64,000 nt of DNA. Source: Pectobacterium polonicum (GTDB lineage: Bacteria > Pseudomonadota > Gammaproteobacteria > Enterobacterales > Enterobacteriaceae). The stretch lies in assembly GCF_005497185.1 (NCBI RefSeq), contig NZ_RJTN01000014.1, positions 1-64,000 of the forward strand, in the 5' to 3' direction. Positions 1 to 8,381 of this stretch are shown here, piece after piece (the stretch's first letter is position 1; each line of letters starts with the position of its first letter). The position numbers and the translations under genes are program-made. The notes beneath the pieces were generated by a model, which ran no database searches, had not been told where the DNA came from, and was given only the letters and a program-made list of their open reading frames with translations.

Positions 1-285
1 CCTTTTCTTGTTGCTTTGGTTGGGCCATCTTTTACTAGCTGCCTGCTAACGAACAAAGTCATCGGGCAATGAATAAATCCTGTCATGCAGAGCTCTCTAT
101 TAAACGAGATAACATCGTGACATGATATTCAATCAGTCACGCGACATTCTGTGTCGCCTCATATAAACAATTTCATTTTTATATGACAGGAACGTTTTTG
201 CGTACTGTAATTGCGCGGTTTGATCGCTCTAGACCCAGTTTTGGTTATCGACTGATAGATGAGAGACTGTAATGTTTCTTCTGTA

Positions 286-896
286 TCAACGCTGGCTACA
301 CCCAAAGGTCCGCTCCTCCCGACAGTATGATTTTGTTCGCCCTTTAGCGAAGTAGCTCAACCTAAACGTTAGCTTTCCATAAACCGTTCGATAATCTTCA
401 GTGTTGATATCCAGATAATAGAGAGGGCTTTTAGGGAAGTGTACCAGCGTCCGGTAGCTTGGTTGGTTACTAAGACCTAACCCACTCAGCCATAATGCCT
501 GTATCAACGACGCTAACCCCGCCCCGCTTTCGTCATACATTCCCAGACCGCTGAAGGTATCGTTATTAACGAACAAGACTATATGATAATGCGACTTCTG
601 GTTTTCCTCTCCGACTTCGCGTACCTAGGCATGACGCAACTGACAGGGATAGGTCCGTGTCCCTTGTTTCTGCTTACTTCGATATCGCGCTTCAATCTTT
701 GCATCCAGTGATTCAACGAAACGGGACATCAAGCCCTGACGTGCATTGAATTCATCGTCTGGCAGGCGTAAATCTACCCGTATTGCCAGGGGCGCGGATG
801 CTCGGCTACTGCGTTATTTATCACGTTAATCATGTGTTGCAGATCAGTCTCGTTAAACGGAGCATGGCTCTGATCGATACGAATGTTATTTATCAT
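286..896 (-). pseudogene. YfjJ/YagK C-terminal-domain (inovirus Gp2-like) protein, decayed
   Basis: Reading the minus strand from an ATG at 896 gives a protein resembling the YfjJ/YagK family found in prophages and satellite elements. The clearest stretch is HYHIVLFVNNDTFSGLG, followed by an aspartate/tyrosine-rich block and a final FGCSQR. The reading frame is broken twice. A frameshift is needed near 782, where the N-terminal part runs into a stop after PRPWQYG while the next frame continues as VDLRLPDDEFNARQGL. There is also an in-frame TAG near 628, just before VREVGEENQ. The pieces join collinearly, so this is one disrupted gene of about 200 codons. The family assignment comes from recalled motifs. 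The role is probably replication or regulation of a mobile element. Confidence 0.72.
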
Positions 897-1277
897 GGTT
901 TTTCACTTATAAGATTGCTACAGGCAGGGCATAGCCTTACCCGTAGTGGGTTGATGAATGGGTTGAGTAATTTGCAGGGATAGTGCTGAAGTAGCAGTAA
1001 GAGGAACTATACCTGTGTTATGCGAATGAAAATCTACCCGGTTGTCAGGTAGATAATTTATTTATATCAGTTAGTTAATAACACCAATCCGTCATCGACC
1101 ACACCGGATAGTTACCTGTGGCGTATGGTGTTACCCGAGAAAATCAGGTTAATTTTTACTCCGAAGTTATCCTGCTCATACTATGGCCTGTTAACGTACC
1201 AAAATGCCTGAAGACGATTCGGTACGTGTTATGTTCGAGGAGCCTCTGTCGAGCCTGTATTTCAGTCTTTCAGGCAA
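897..1277. other. Intergenic stretch with one weak hairpin
   Basis: No convincing gene is seen. A 7-bp inverted repeat (1032-1038 with 1048-1054) is followed on the plus strand by AATTTATTT and could be a weak terminator. The left arm repeats a 10-mer also present near 770-780 inside the broken YfjJ-like gene. Confidence 0.3.
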
Positions 1278-1655
1278 TTATATTTCCCAGCTGTAAATAC
1301 CTGTCTTGCACAGTGAACACTGTTTCTTCCCTCGGTAGTGGCTACCACACATTGTGCATCGCCAGTGGGTAACCCGCTGAACGGGTGGTAGCTGCGCAAT
1401 AAGCCTTTGCAGTTGCTTCATATTGGAGGGCGTTTGATCCTTTGAGACAAGGTAAGCGCAATGTAATAGCGCTTCGGGATCACCAGTAGTAATGACATGC
1501 TCAAACCATGCAGGCGACATTACCGTTGCAGGATGAAATATCAACGGACACTGGCAGTGATGGCAGCACCACTCATCGTCAGCAGAATCGACCTGACGGG
1601 CTGCCACAATTTCACCGGTATTCCTCTGTGCGATGTGGCATTTTTCTATACGCAT
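1278..1655 (-). CDS. Putative zinc-ribbon protein
   Basis: The 125-residue protein has two cysteine clusters: Cys30/31, Cys34 and Cys36 near the N-terminus, and two CxxC pairs at Cys100/103 and Cys113/116 at the C-terminus (WRCTMCGSHYRGKKQC). This is the pattern of the enterobacterial putative zinc ribbon proteins found on plasmids and islands. An AAGGTGG ribosome site lies just upstream of the ATG. It starts about 10 bp after the end of the broken gene at 1665, so the two probably formed one operon. It is intact although its neighbours are decayed. No molecular function is known to me. Confidence 0.6.
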   Translation of the reverse strand: MRIEKCHIAQRNTGEIVAARQVDSADDEWCCHHCQCPLIFHPATVMSPAWFEHVITTGDPEALLHCAYLVSKDQTPSNMKQLQRLIAQLPPVQRVTHWRCTMCGSHYRGKKQCSLCKTGIYSWEI

Positions 1656-1664
1656 AGCCCACCT

Positions 1665-2208
1665 TCACAATGGCCGGGTAGCATCAATGTAATCCTTCGT
1701 CAGCGTTGCCAGCCCTCGGTAAGCTTTTTGTCGTGCCGATACCCACTGTTTTAACTCGTCAGCATTAGGCAAGTGTAGTGAATACCATTCATCCAAATCG
1801 CTACCCGTGGTGAGATCACACCAGCACAGTAGTATTAGGGCATGACGCATCTCCGGTTGCGTATGCAATCGGAATAGCATTTTTAATTGTTCTGCCAGCT
1901 TTCTTTTTCCCAACCGGCAACATTCACTAAATAGCACGCCAGGAAGCAAGGGGTAATCAATATGCTTAATCAGTTGGGGAATAATATTGCAATCTACTAC
2001 CTGCTCCGTGCGTATAACCTGGAGCAGACACTGTGGAATGACAATAATGGATGTGCTGCCATCTTCTTGTTGGCCCGACGTAATCGTCAGCTTGTTCCAG
2101 TGCTCTATTTTCTGCCAGACGCGCTACCGGCTTGCTCAAAGCATAAAAATTGCGAGCCGCTTTCCAGTAATACCAGGCCAAATCAATTTATCTTCTTCCC
2201 CAATGCAT
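1665..2208 (-). pseudogene. Hypothetical island protein, frameshifted
   Basis: Three overlapping minus-strand frames join into one protein. It starts MHWGRR, hits a TAA, resumes as LAWYYWKAARNFYALSKPVAR, then shifts frame near 2117 to VWQKIEHWNKLTITSG. It then runs open to the stop at 1665 (TLTKDYIDATRPL). The sequence reads naturally across both breaks, which supports one ancestral gene of about 175-180 codons. I do not recognise the family. It lies directly upstream of the zinc-ribbon gene, with which it probably formed a two-gene unit. Confidence 0.5.
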
Positions 2209-2210
2209 AA

Positions 2211-2237
2211 TGCGCCAGCCCTGACCGGCTGGCGCAT
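2211..2237. terminator. Rho-independent terminator-like hairpin
   Basis: TGCGCCAGCC pairs with GGCTGGCGCA across a short loop, followed on the plus strand by TTTGCTTTTT. It separates the minus-strand zinc-ribbon unit from the plus-strand DUF4942-like remnant. Confidence 0.6.
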
Positions 2238-2264
2238 TTGCTTTTTATGTATGGACCGCAAACT

Positions 2265-2507
2265 ATGCAAATTGAACCCGAGGTTTTAACCGAACACACC
2301 GAGTTTATTTGCTCGACCAACATTGAGCGTATCGTCACCGGACGTGATGCTGCGCTGCAACAGATAGATCAACTCCTCAACCAGCTACGGGCGATCTCAA
2401 CACTCACGGCGACTATCGGCGGCGGCACTGCCGAAGAATGGGGGCTGAAGCAAGGGCATCGTTACGATTGCTGGCTGACAGATACGCCTGATAAAGCGAT
2501 ACCCTAG
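2265..2507 (+). pseudogene. DUF4942-like protein, N-terminal fragment
   Basis: From ATG 2265 the product is an 80-residue peptide containing CSTNIERIVTGRDAALQQI and IGGGTAEEWGLKQGHRYDCW. These motifs resemble the N-terminus of DUF4942 proteins of enterobacterial prophages and islands, which are usually more than 200 residues long. Here the frame stops after DTPDKAIP, where full-length members continue into the main domain, so the gene is truncated. The assignment is from memory of the family. Confidence 0.5.
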
Positions 2508-2594
2508 GATGTTGGCGGCGAGGTAGTCACATGATGTAGCAGGGATGCTGATGTTGTGTTTGCCACAGGTAGTGACGCTAACAGAATCATGCTA

Positions 2595-2625
2595 TTTTAA
2601 TAAGTGTTATTAACTTTTATTAAAA
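2595..2625. promoter_or_regulatory. Inverted-repeat operator candidate of the ParDE-type module
   Basis: A 9-bp inverted repeat (TTTTAATAA at 2595-2603, TTATTAAAA at 2617-2625) lies immediately before the antitoxin gene and its ribosome site AAGGTGG. Ribbon-helix-helix antitoxins usually autoregulate through such upstream palindromes. Binding here is inferred. Confidence 0.45.
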
Positions 2626-2635
2626 GGTGGCATTC

Positions 2636-2884
2636 ATGGGACAACCAGCAAAACAGACGATCAGTGCTCAGATACCCGCTGAACTTGCTGCTGCGGTTGA
2701 AAGCCTGGCTATTGAACTGGATAGATCCAAAAGTTGGGTGATTAAAGAAGCGTTGACCGCAATGATTGAAGAGAGAGAACGGCGGCATCAGCGGATTTTG
2801 AAAGGCCTTGCTGATGTCGATGCGGGAAGAGTAGTAAGCCATGCAGATGTGATCGACTTCGCCAACAAACTGAAAAAGTCATAA
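2636..2884 (+). CDS. Ribbon-helix-helix antitoxin (CopG/ParD-like)
   Basis: This is an 82-residue protein. Its N-terminus (QTISAQIPAELAAAVESLA) has the beta-strand/helix pattern of ribbon-helix-helix DNA-binding proteins, followed by a second helix (SWVIKEALTAMI) and an acidic, helical C-terminus that would wrap the toxin. I chose ATG 2636 over the upstream GTG 2627 because AAGGTGG is correctly spaced for it. The gene ends 3 bp before the toxin start, so the two are translationally linked. The family role is neutralising the partner and repressing the operon. Confidence 0.82.
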   Translation: MGQPAKQTISAQIPAELAAAVESLAIELDRSKSWVIKEALTAMIEERERRHQRILKGLADVDAGRVVSHADVIDFANKLKKS

Positions 2885-2887
2885 TCA

Positions 2888-3163
2888 ATGGAAATACGTT
2901 GGACGCAAAAGGCACAGGATGATCTGGAACGTATTTATGGGTTTGCCAGTCAATACAGTCGGCAACATGCTGACGAGGTGTTAGATCGCTTGATCATTGG
3001 CACCACAGGGCTTGCCGATCATCCAAGAATCGGCGTATCTCAGACAAGATATGAACCACGCGAGGTGAGAAAGATCTTGTTTGATGATTATGAAGTTCAC
3101 TATGAAATTCAGCACGATACTATTTATATCGTCGATCTTTGGCATACACGAGAAGATCGCTAG
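2888..3163 (+). CDS. RelE/ParE-family toxin
   Basis: The 91-residue protein opens with IRWTQKAQDDLERIYGFA, the first strand and helix of ParE/RelE toxins. It continues with PRIGVSQ, a conserved arginine-rich strand (EPREVRKILFDDYEVHYEI) and a final DLWHTREDR, typical of the ParE branch. Members of that branch usually poison DNA gyrase, while RelE relatives cleave mRNA. The sequence alone favours ParE. It follows the antitoxin gene by 3 bp. The module sits inside a decayed island and appears intact. Confidence 0.82.
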   Translation: MEIRWTQKAQDDLERIYGFASQYSRQHADEVLDRLIIGTTGLADHPRIGVSQTRYEPREVRKILFDDYEVHYEIQHDTIYIVDLWHTREDR

Positions 3164-3187
3164 CTTCCGTTGTCTTTGGAGTAAAAC

Positions 3188-3583
3188 ATGACGACGAGAG
3201 ATCGTATCCAGTCCAGACTGAAGCGTTCAATGCATTATGTCTTCACTCGTGATGACTTCAAGGATATTGGCAGCTATGCCCAAGTTGGAAAAGTATTACG
3301 TATTCTGGTCAGTGAAGGCCTATTGTTGAAAGTGGGTTATGGGGTATACACCAAAGCTCGTCAAAATAGCATTACCGGCAACATTATGCCCGCCGCGCCA
3401 GGGGGATCTTCAGCCGTGATTATTGAAACGCTAGAGCGTTTAAATGTCCCTTATCGTTTCGTCGGTGCAACGGCAGCGTGTAACAGCGGAAAATCCACTC
3501 AGATCCCTGCTTTTCTGGAAATAGAAAACCCACCGAGTTTTAAGAGAGTGCTTAGCGTAGGGAACAGTAAATTGAATGCATGA
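3188..3583 (+). CDS. DUF6088 family protein (AbiEi-like antitoxin domain)
   Basis: The product is 131 residues. The N-terminal part (RIQSRLKRSMHYVFTRDDF, then QVGKVLRILVSEGLLLKVG) is a winged-helix fold, followed by GYGVYTKAR and a core containing STQIPAFLE. This matches DUF6088 proteins, which are related to AbiEi-type antitoxins. It lies 25 bp after the ParE-like toxin on the same strand and may be cotranscribed. No AbiEii-type nucleotidyltransferase toxin follows. It may be shortened at the C-terminus, because some relatives are nearer 200 residues. Confidence 0.6.
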   Translation: MTTRDRIQSRLKRSMHYVFTRDDFKDIGSYAQVGKVLRILVSEGLLLKVGYGVYTKARQNSITGNIMPAAPGGSSAVIIETLERLNVPYRFVGATAACNSGKSTQIPAFLEIENPPSFKRVLSVGNSKLNA

Positions 3584-3744
3584 TATCTGCTGCAATGATA
3601 CCGTCAGATGCCAATCTTCCCCTTCTAAAATGTCTGTGCGGCTTCGAGTCCCAAATTTAACAATTTCAAGTGTTGGTATCTGCATTGGTATAATGTCTTT
3701 ATTTTCTGTTTGAACTAAATATAAATCATGAGGTTATGTATAAT

Positions 3745-3767
3745 GCGCGAGTCCGGCCTTCGCACCA
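3745..3767 (+). repeat. tRNA-Leu 3'-end fragment, likely island attachment-site remnant
   Basis: The segment contains CGAGTCCGGCCTTCG followed by CACCA. That matches the T-arm and acceptor end of the leuX-type tRNA-Leu(CAA) as I remember it, apart from one missing G. No tRNA body precedes it. Islands that integrate at tRNA genes leave such a 3' copy at the distal end. The decayed mobile genes all lie to its left, and a terminator follows directly, which supports an att remnant here. Confidence 0.55.
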
Positions 3768-3780
3768 TTGTATGTAAATA

Positions 3781-3803
3781 GACCTCAACTGAGGTCTTTT
3801 TTT
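3781..3803 (+). terminator. Rho-independent terminator
   Basis: GACCTC pairs with GAGGTC around an AACT loop, followed by seven T residues. Its position just after the tRNA 3' fragment suggests it is the ancestral terminator of the tRNA gene. The 3584-3744 stretch before it shows no gene. Confidence 0.8.
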
Positions 3804-4075
3804 ATGTCTGAAATTCAGATTCTTATGTAGTTTCCCGACCTAATCTCCTAAAAATACTCCAAAATGGCCCCTAAACAGCCAACCTTTCTTTAACCACATA
3901 AAGAAGCATAATCGCCATGAAAAAGAATCATATACCGAAAGGTGGATTGTGATTATGCTGAAGCAGCCTCGTGTGGGAGGTGCTTGAAAACCAGGACGTT
4001 TCTGAAACCAGATTTCGGCTGCGTGTTATCTATATAGGTCATGCATTTTTAATAAACGGGAACCGAGGAGAACGA

Positions 4076-4504
4076 GTGGAATTAATCGTGACGCACGACA
4101 TTACCGATGACGATCGGGAAGCGCTTTTTGCGGGTCTTCGGAGCTATAACTACCGATTTATTAATCCAACCTCCTTTGGGCAAATCGGTATTTTTCACCG
4201 AAATAGCGCTGGGACTATGCTGGGTGGGTTGATCGCAACGCGGAAAGGATTATGGTTGTGTATTGATTATTTGTGGGTGAGCGAAGAATCCAGAGGTCTG
4301 AAGCTTGGCAGCGCGTTGATGAAGGAAGCTGAGCAGGAGGCGATACGCCTTGGGTGCCGTCATGCGCTTGTGGATACGTTTAGTTTTCAGGCGCTTCCCT
4401 TCTATGAAAAGCAAGGTTATCAGTTACAAATGTCCTTACCTGATTTTCCTGAAGAAGGCATGTTAAGGCATTATCTCATCAAGAAAAATATGCAGGCTGC
4501 ATGA
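4076..4504 (+). CDS. GNAT-family N-acetyltransferase
   Basis: From the GTG at 4076, with AGGAG upstream, the protein is 142 residues. It shows the GNAT order: an N-terminal substrate-binding part, a strand ([16 protein letters not shown]), the acetyl-CoA pyrophosphate loop ([17 protein letters not shown]), and a C-terminal FYEKQGYQ motif. The substrate cannot be told from sequence. A longer reading starting at 3971 lacks a good ribosome site, and its extra 35 residues do not look like family sequence. The gene is alone between the island end and roxA. Confidence 0.75.
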   Translation: MELIVTHDITDDDREALFAGLRSYNYRFINPTSFGQIGIFHRNSAGTMLGGLIATRKGLWLCIDYLWVSEESRGLKLGSALMKEAEQEAIRLGCRHALVDTFSFQALPFYEKQGYQLQMSLPDFPEEGMLRHYLIKKNMQAA

Positions 4505-4594
4505 TAGTTATCACCCCATTGACCAATGACAAAGTAGTGCTGGCACCACCCTCTTTATAATCATGCCCGTTTCTCTTCTCACTGGTGTGAACGC

Positions 4595-5716
4595 ATGGCT
4601 TACCAACTTAATCTTAACTGGCCCGAATTCTTAGAAAAATACTGGCAAAAACAACCTGTTGTATTGAAGAACGCTTTCCCGAATTTTGTCGACCCCATTA
4701 CGCCGGATGAGCTGGCGGGTCTGGCGATGGAGGCGGAGGTTGATAGCCGTCTGGTCAGCTATAAAAAGGGTCAATGGCAGGCCAGCAACGGGCCGTTTGA
4801 ACATTTTGATAATCTGGGGGAGACTGGCTGGTCGCTGCTGGCTCAGGCGGTGAACCACTGGCATGCGCCGTCTGCTGAACTTGTGCGTCCGTTCCGCGTA
4901 TTGCCGGACTGGCGTTTAGACGACCTGATGATCTCCTTTTCTGTCCCAGGCGGTGGTGTTGGCCCGCATATCGATCAGTACGATGTTTTCATCATTCAGG
5001 GGATGGGCAGCCGTCGTTGGCGCGTGGGCGATAAATTGCCGATGCGTCAGTTCTGCCCGCATCCTGCGCTGCTGCATGTCGATCCTTTCCCGCCGATCAT
5101 TGATGAAGATCTTGAACCGGGCGACATTCTCTATATTCCACCTGGTTTTCCGCATGATGGCTTCACCCACGAAACGGCTCTTAACTATTCCGTGGGGTTC
5201 CGTGGGCCGAATGGTAGAGATTTAATCAGTAGTTTTGCTGACTACGTGCTGGAGAACGATCTCGGTGGTGAGCACTATAGCGACCCTGATTTGACCTGTC
5301 GGGAGCATCCGGGACGGGTTGAGGCTTATGAGTTTGACCGTCTTCGCGAGATGATGATCGACGTGATTAATCAGCCGGAAGCACTTAAAGCATGGTTCGG
5401 CCGCTTTGTAACGACGCCGCGCCACGAGTTGGATATCGCTCCGGCGGAGCCACCTTACGAGCAAGATGAGATTGTGGGGGCACTGATGGACGGTGACGTG
5501 CTGACGCGCCTGAGCGGGCTGCGCGTTCTGGAAGTGGGCGGTGACTACTTCATTAACAGTGAACGGCTGGATACCGTTGATCCGAAAGCGGCTGATGCGC
5601 TGTGTCGTTACACCGTTCTCGGTAAAAAAGAACTGGGCAAGGCACTAGAGAATCCAGCTTTTGTGGCTGAACTAACCGCGCTGGTTAATCAGGGCTACTG
5701 GTTCTTCGACGAATAA
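4595..5716 (+). CDS. roxA: 50S ribosomal protein L16 arginine 3-hydroxylase (ribosomal oxygenase)
   Basis: The 373-residue product equals the length of E. coli RoxA (YcfD). It carries the JmjC-type Fe(II)/2-oxoglutarate centre in GPHIDQYDVFIIQG (the His and Asp ligands), then GDILYIPPGFPHDG with the distal His. RoxA hydroxylates an arginine of ribosomal protein L16. The C-terminal part is the winged-helix dimer region of the family. The gene is monocistronic here, with a hairpin downstream. Confidence 0.93.
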   Translation: MAYQLNLNWPEFLEKYWQKQPVVLKNAFPNFVDPITPDELAGLAMEAEVDSRLVSYKKGQWQASNGPFEHFDNLGETGWSLLAQAVNHWHAPSAELVRPFRVLPDWRLDDLMISFSVPGGGVGPHIDQYDVFIIQGMGSRRWRVGDKLPMRQFCPHPALLHVDPFPPIIDEDLEPGDILYIPPGFPHDGFTHETALNYSVGFRGPNGRDLISSFADYVLENDLGGEHYSDPDLTCREHPGRVEAYEFDRLREMMIDVINQPEALKAWFGRFVTTPRHELDIAPAEPPYEQDEIVGALMDGDVLTRLSGLRVLEVGGDYFINSERLDTVDPKAADALCRYTVLGKKELGKALENPAFVAELTALVNQGYWFFDE

Positions 5717-5733
5717 ATTTCCTTCTCTTTGGT

Positions 5734-5771
5734 GGCTTCTGCGCACGTCTTGTATGACGTGTTCAGAAGCC
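5734..5771 (+). terminator. Hairpin after roxA
   Basis: GGCTTCTG pairs with CAGAAGCC, with an inner pairing of ACGTC with GACGT. There is no long T run, so termination activity is uncertain. The rest of the 5772-6011 gap is AT-rich and probably holds the promoter of the next gene. Confidence 0.45.
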
Positions 5772-6011
5772 GCATATTACGATTCGCATGGTTCACGGTA
5801 CAGCACGCGTATAGGCTAGCCCTGTGAATACTCGGCAGTCGACCTGACGTCGGTAACGCTAATGTGAAGATTGCTATGACGTTAACTTTTCTTGACTAAA
5901 AATTAGCTAGCTATTGAATTTATTGATAAAAAACTCTTCCTTCACGCAATTTAATCCATAACTGAACTATCTTTAGAGTGATATCCACTTAAATAACTCT
6001 GGAGAAATGCC

Positions 6012-7139
6012 ATGTTTCATGTACCTACATTCAAGCAAAAACCCTTAGCGCTACTTCTCGCCATTTCTATAGGGATGATGGCTCCGTTTACTTTCGCTGA
6101 GACGAAAACGCCGGGCACCCTGGTAGAAAAGACAACGTTGGATACGAAACATGGCCTTATGGAGGCGGGGGAACAGTATCGAATCAAGTATTCTTCGAAG
6201 AGTGGCGTCGATGGTGAAAGCCTGCGGGAAGACACCGGCGCGGTTTTCATCCCTAAAGGTGAGGCACCAAAAGAGGGCTGGCCGGTTGTGGTATGGACAC
6301 ATGGGACGATTGGCGTGGGAACCTCCTGCGCGCCATCCCTCAATCCGCGTTCCGCTCGGGACTCGCAGTACCTGAATACCTGGCTGTCGCTGGGGTTTGC
6401 GATTGTGGCACCGGATTATGCGGGGCTAGGGTCTGCTGGCTTGCATCACTACCTCAATTCACGTGGTGAGGCATGGAGCGTGTTGGATAGCGTCAAAGCG
6501 TCACTGACCACATTCCCGCTGCAAAATAAGTTGACGATCGTCGGCCAGTCGCAGGGGGCACACGCGGCCTTTGCGAGTACGGGCTATCAACCAGGTTATG
6601 CGCCGAATCTGAATATCGCCTCGACCGTATTGACCGGCACGCCCTATTTTGATGATAAAACCTCGGCGAAAAAGATTTTTGACGTGGACGTAAAGGGCGG
6701 CGATCCTAAAATCCCTTATGTGATGTATATCTATCTGTCAGCAACCGATATGAAACCAGGGTTTAAGGTCGAGGATTATTTCGAGCCGGAAGCCGCTAAG
6801 CTCGTAGAGGATGCACGTAAGATGTGCATCGGTGAGTTGACGCAAAAAGTGATGGAAGAAGGGCTGAATGCGAAGAATAGCCTGAAGTCTGACATCTATA
6901 AATTATTGGATGACCAAATGGTGCATTTTCGCTACAACACACTACATGTTACCCCTCCCGTCTTTATCGGGATTGGAACCAATGACATCAACGTGCCTAC
7001 CAAGATGCAGGTTCACTTTGCGGAAGATGTCGTGAGTGCGGGGACGTCAGCCGATGTGCACGAATATAAAGGCATGGACCACAGCGAAACGGTTAACGTT
7101 TCACTGCGCAATTCTGTTCCTTTCGTGCTGGGAAAATAG
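6012..7139 (+). CDS. Secreted lipase-like alpha/beta hydrolase
   Basis: The protein has 375 residues with an N-terminal signal peptide (basic start, hydrophobic core to about residue 27, cleavage near TFAE). The mature part has a WTHGT oxyanion region, the nucleophile elbow GQSQGAHA, an acid candidate in GTNDINVP and the catalytic His in GMDHSE. The order Ser-Asp-His and the size match the secretory lipase (LIP) family. The cell is expected to export it at least to the periplasm. GGAGAAATGCC precedes the ATG. The substrate is unknown; an esterase or lipase acting outside the cell would suit a plant-associated host. Confidence 0.8.
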   Translation: MFHVPTFKQKPLALLLAISIGMMAPFTFAETKTPGTLVEKTTLDTKHGLMEAGEQYRIKYSSKSGVDGESLREDTGAVFIPKGEAPKEGWPVVVWTHGTIGVGTSCAPSLNPRSARDSQYLNTWLSLGFAIVAPDYAGLGSAGLHHYLNSRGEAWSVLDSVKASLTTFPLQNKLTIVGQSQGAHAAFASTGYQPGYAPNLNIASTVLTGTPYFDDKTSAKKIFDVDVKGGDPKIPYVMYIYLSATDMKPGFKVEDYFEPEAAKLVEDARKMCIGELTQKVMEEGLNAKNSLKSDIYKLLDDQMVHFRYNTLHVTPPVFIGIGTNDINVPTKMQVHFAEDVVSAGTSADVHEYKGMDHSETVNVSLRNSVPFVLGK

Positions 7140-7205
7140 TGTAGACATACAGCAAAACCGTAAATCTCTTGTCCCGGCGTGTCTGCTGGGACAAGATTCC
7201 CGTTA

Positions 7206-8381
7206 TTAACGTGCGGCCTGATTTTTCCGGCGGAATTGCCGTTGCCGATACCCTAGCATCCCCCACGCCAGCAGGCCGTAAAGCACGGAAAGCATCCACA
7301 AATGCCACCAAAATTCGCCGATCTGGTCAAAATCAGCCCCCATCTGATTAAGGCGCAATATTCCCTGAATTGTGAAGACGGCTGGTATCCACTGAGCCAG
7401 CCAGTTCAGTGGTGCGGGGATCATTTCCACGGGCCAGATGAAGCCAGCAAGAAAGACAATCGGAATGGAAGACAGCAGCACTGCCTGACTGGGGAGATCT
7501 TTGCGCATAAAGGCAGCACCGATCACCACACCAAGCCATAGCGTCGAGAGCAGAAAGGGCAGCGCAAACAGCAGCAGTTGGCTCATGCTGGCCTCGCGTG
7601 CGATGCCGTAAGCATCAAGACAAAAGCCGAGCATATAGAGCAGCGAAAGCAGGTAGGCACTGCCAACGACCAGCGTACGCGCCAGCAGTAAACGCCACGG
7701 CGCGGCATAGTGCCAGTAGCGCATGTCGCCAGCGCGCGTGCACTGATTTTGTCCAGCACCGAGCAGGCCACATCCCATCAGTAAAATCTGGTGCAGTATC
7801 AACATGAAGACACCAGGAACCACATAATCGACATAGCCCATGGTGGGATTAAAGACCGGAACAACATTCAGAGAAGTGGCCTGCCACTGCGAGCTGGCGG
7901 CGGGCATGCCTTCCCCCTGAGCAAGCAGCCGTGCGATTTTTACCTGTGCACCCGCGGTGCCGCCTGCTGTCGCCAGAGACTGCGCGATCGCGCCGTAGAT
8001 CAGGAAGTAGCTGGCATCTGCCGAGTAGCTTACCGTGACGCTTTTTCCCTGCATGATATCGCGATAGAAGTGGCGCGGAATGTAGAGAATCCCTTTTGCT
8101 TCGCCATGCAGAAGTAGCGCTTTGGCCTCATCCAGCGAATTACGTTGTGCCACCAGCCTTACTTCCGGCGTGGCGTCAGCCATAAACGCCAGACGGCGCG
8201 AGAGCTGGGTGCCGTCTTCATCAACCAGCACCACCGGCAATTCACGCGGCGTCTGGGCGAGGTAAGGGCGCGGATAGAGAAAGGAATAGAGCAGAATCCC
8301 ACCGAACAGGGTGAGCAAGATGGTCGGATCGCGCAGTAAACTGCGCAACTCAAACCGGATGAGTTTGGCGAAGGTCAGCAT
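7206..8381 (-). CDS. ABC-2 type transporter permease
   Basis: The 391-residue protein has one N-terminal membrane segment (residues about 20-37), a long periplasmic loop and five C-terminal hydrophobic segments. This is the ABC-2 architecture shared by YhhJ/YbhR-type permeases. A conserved stretch near FLAGFIWPVEMIPAPLNW is typical. It is the last gene of a four-gene unit and overlaps the upstream permease by 7 bp. With its neighbours it should export a small toxic compound or lipid-like substrate through a TolC-type channel. No ATPase is encoded in it or beside it. Confidence 0.85.
   Translation of the reverse strand: MLTFAKLIRFELRSLLRDPTILLTLFGGILLYSFLYPRPYLAQTPRELPVVLVDEDGTQLSRRLAFMADATPEVRLVAQRNSLDEAKALLLHGEAKGILYIPRHFYRDIMQGKSVTVSYSADASYFLIYGAIAQSLATAGGTAGAQVKIARLLAQGEGMPAASSQWQATSLNVVPVFNPTMGYVDYVVPGVFMLILHQILLMGCGLLGAGQNQCTRAGDMRYWHYAAPWRLLLARTLVVGSAYLLSLLYMLGFCLDAYGIAREASMSQLLLFALPFLLSTLWLGVVIGAAFMRKDLPSQAVLLSSIPIVFLAGFIWPVEMIPAPLNWLAQWIPAVFTIQGILRLNQMGADFDQIGEFWWHLWMLSVLYGLLAWGMLGYRQRQFRRKNQAAR

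Noticed and set aside
3745-3767. Intact tRNA-Leu gene
   Set aside because: Only the T-arm/acceptor end is present and one base is missing; no anticodon or D-arm upstream.
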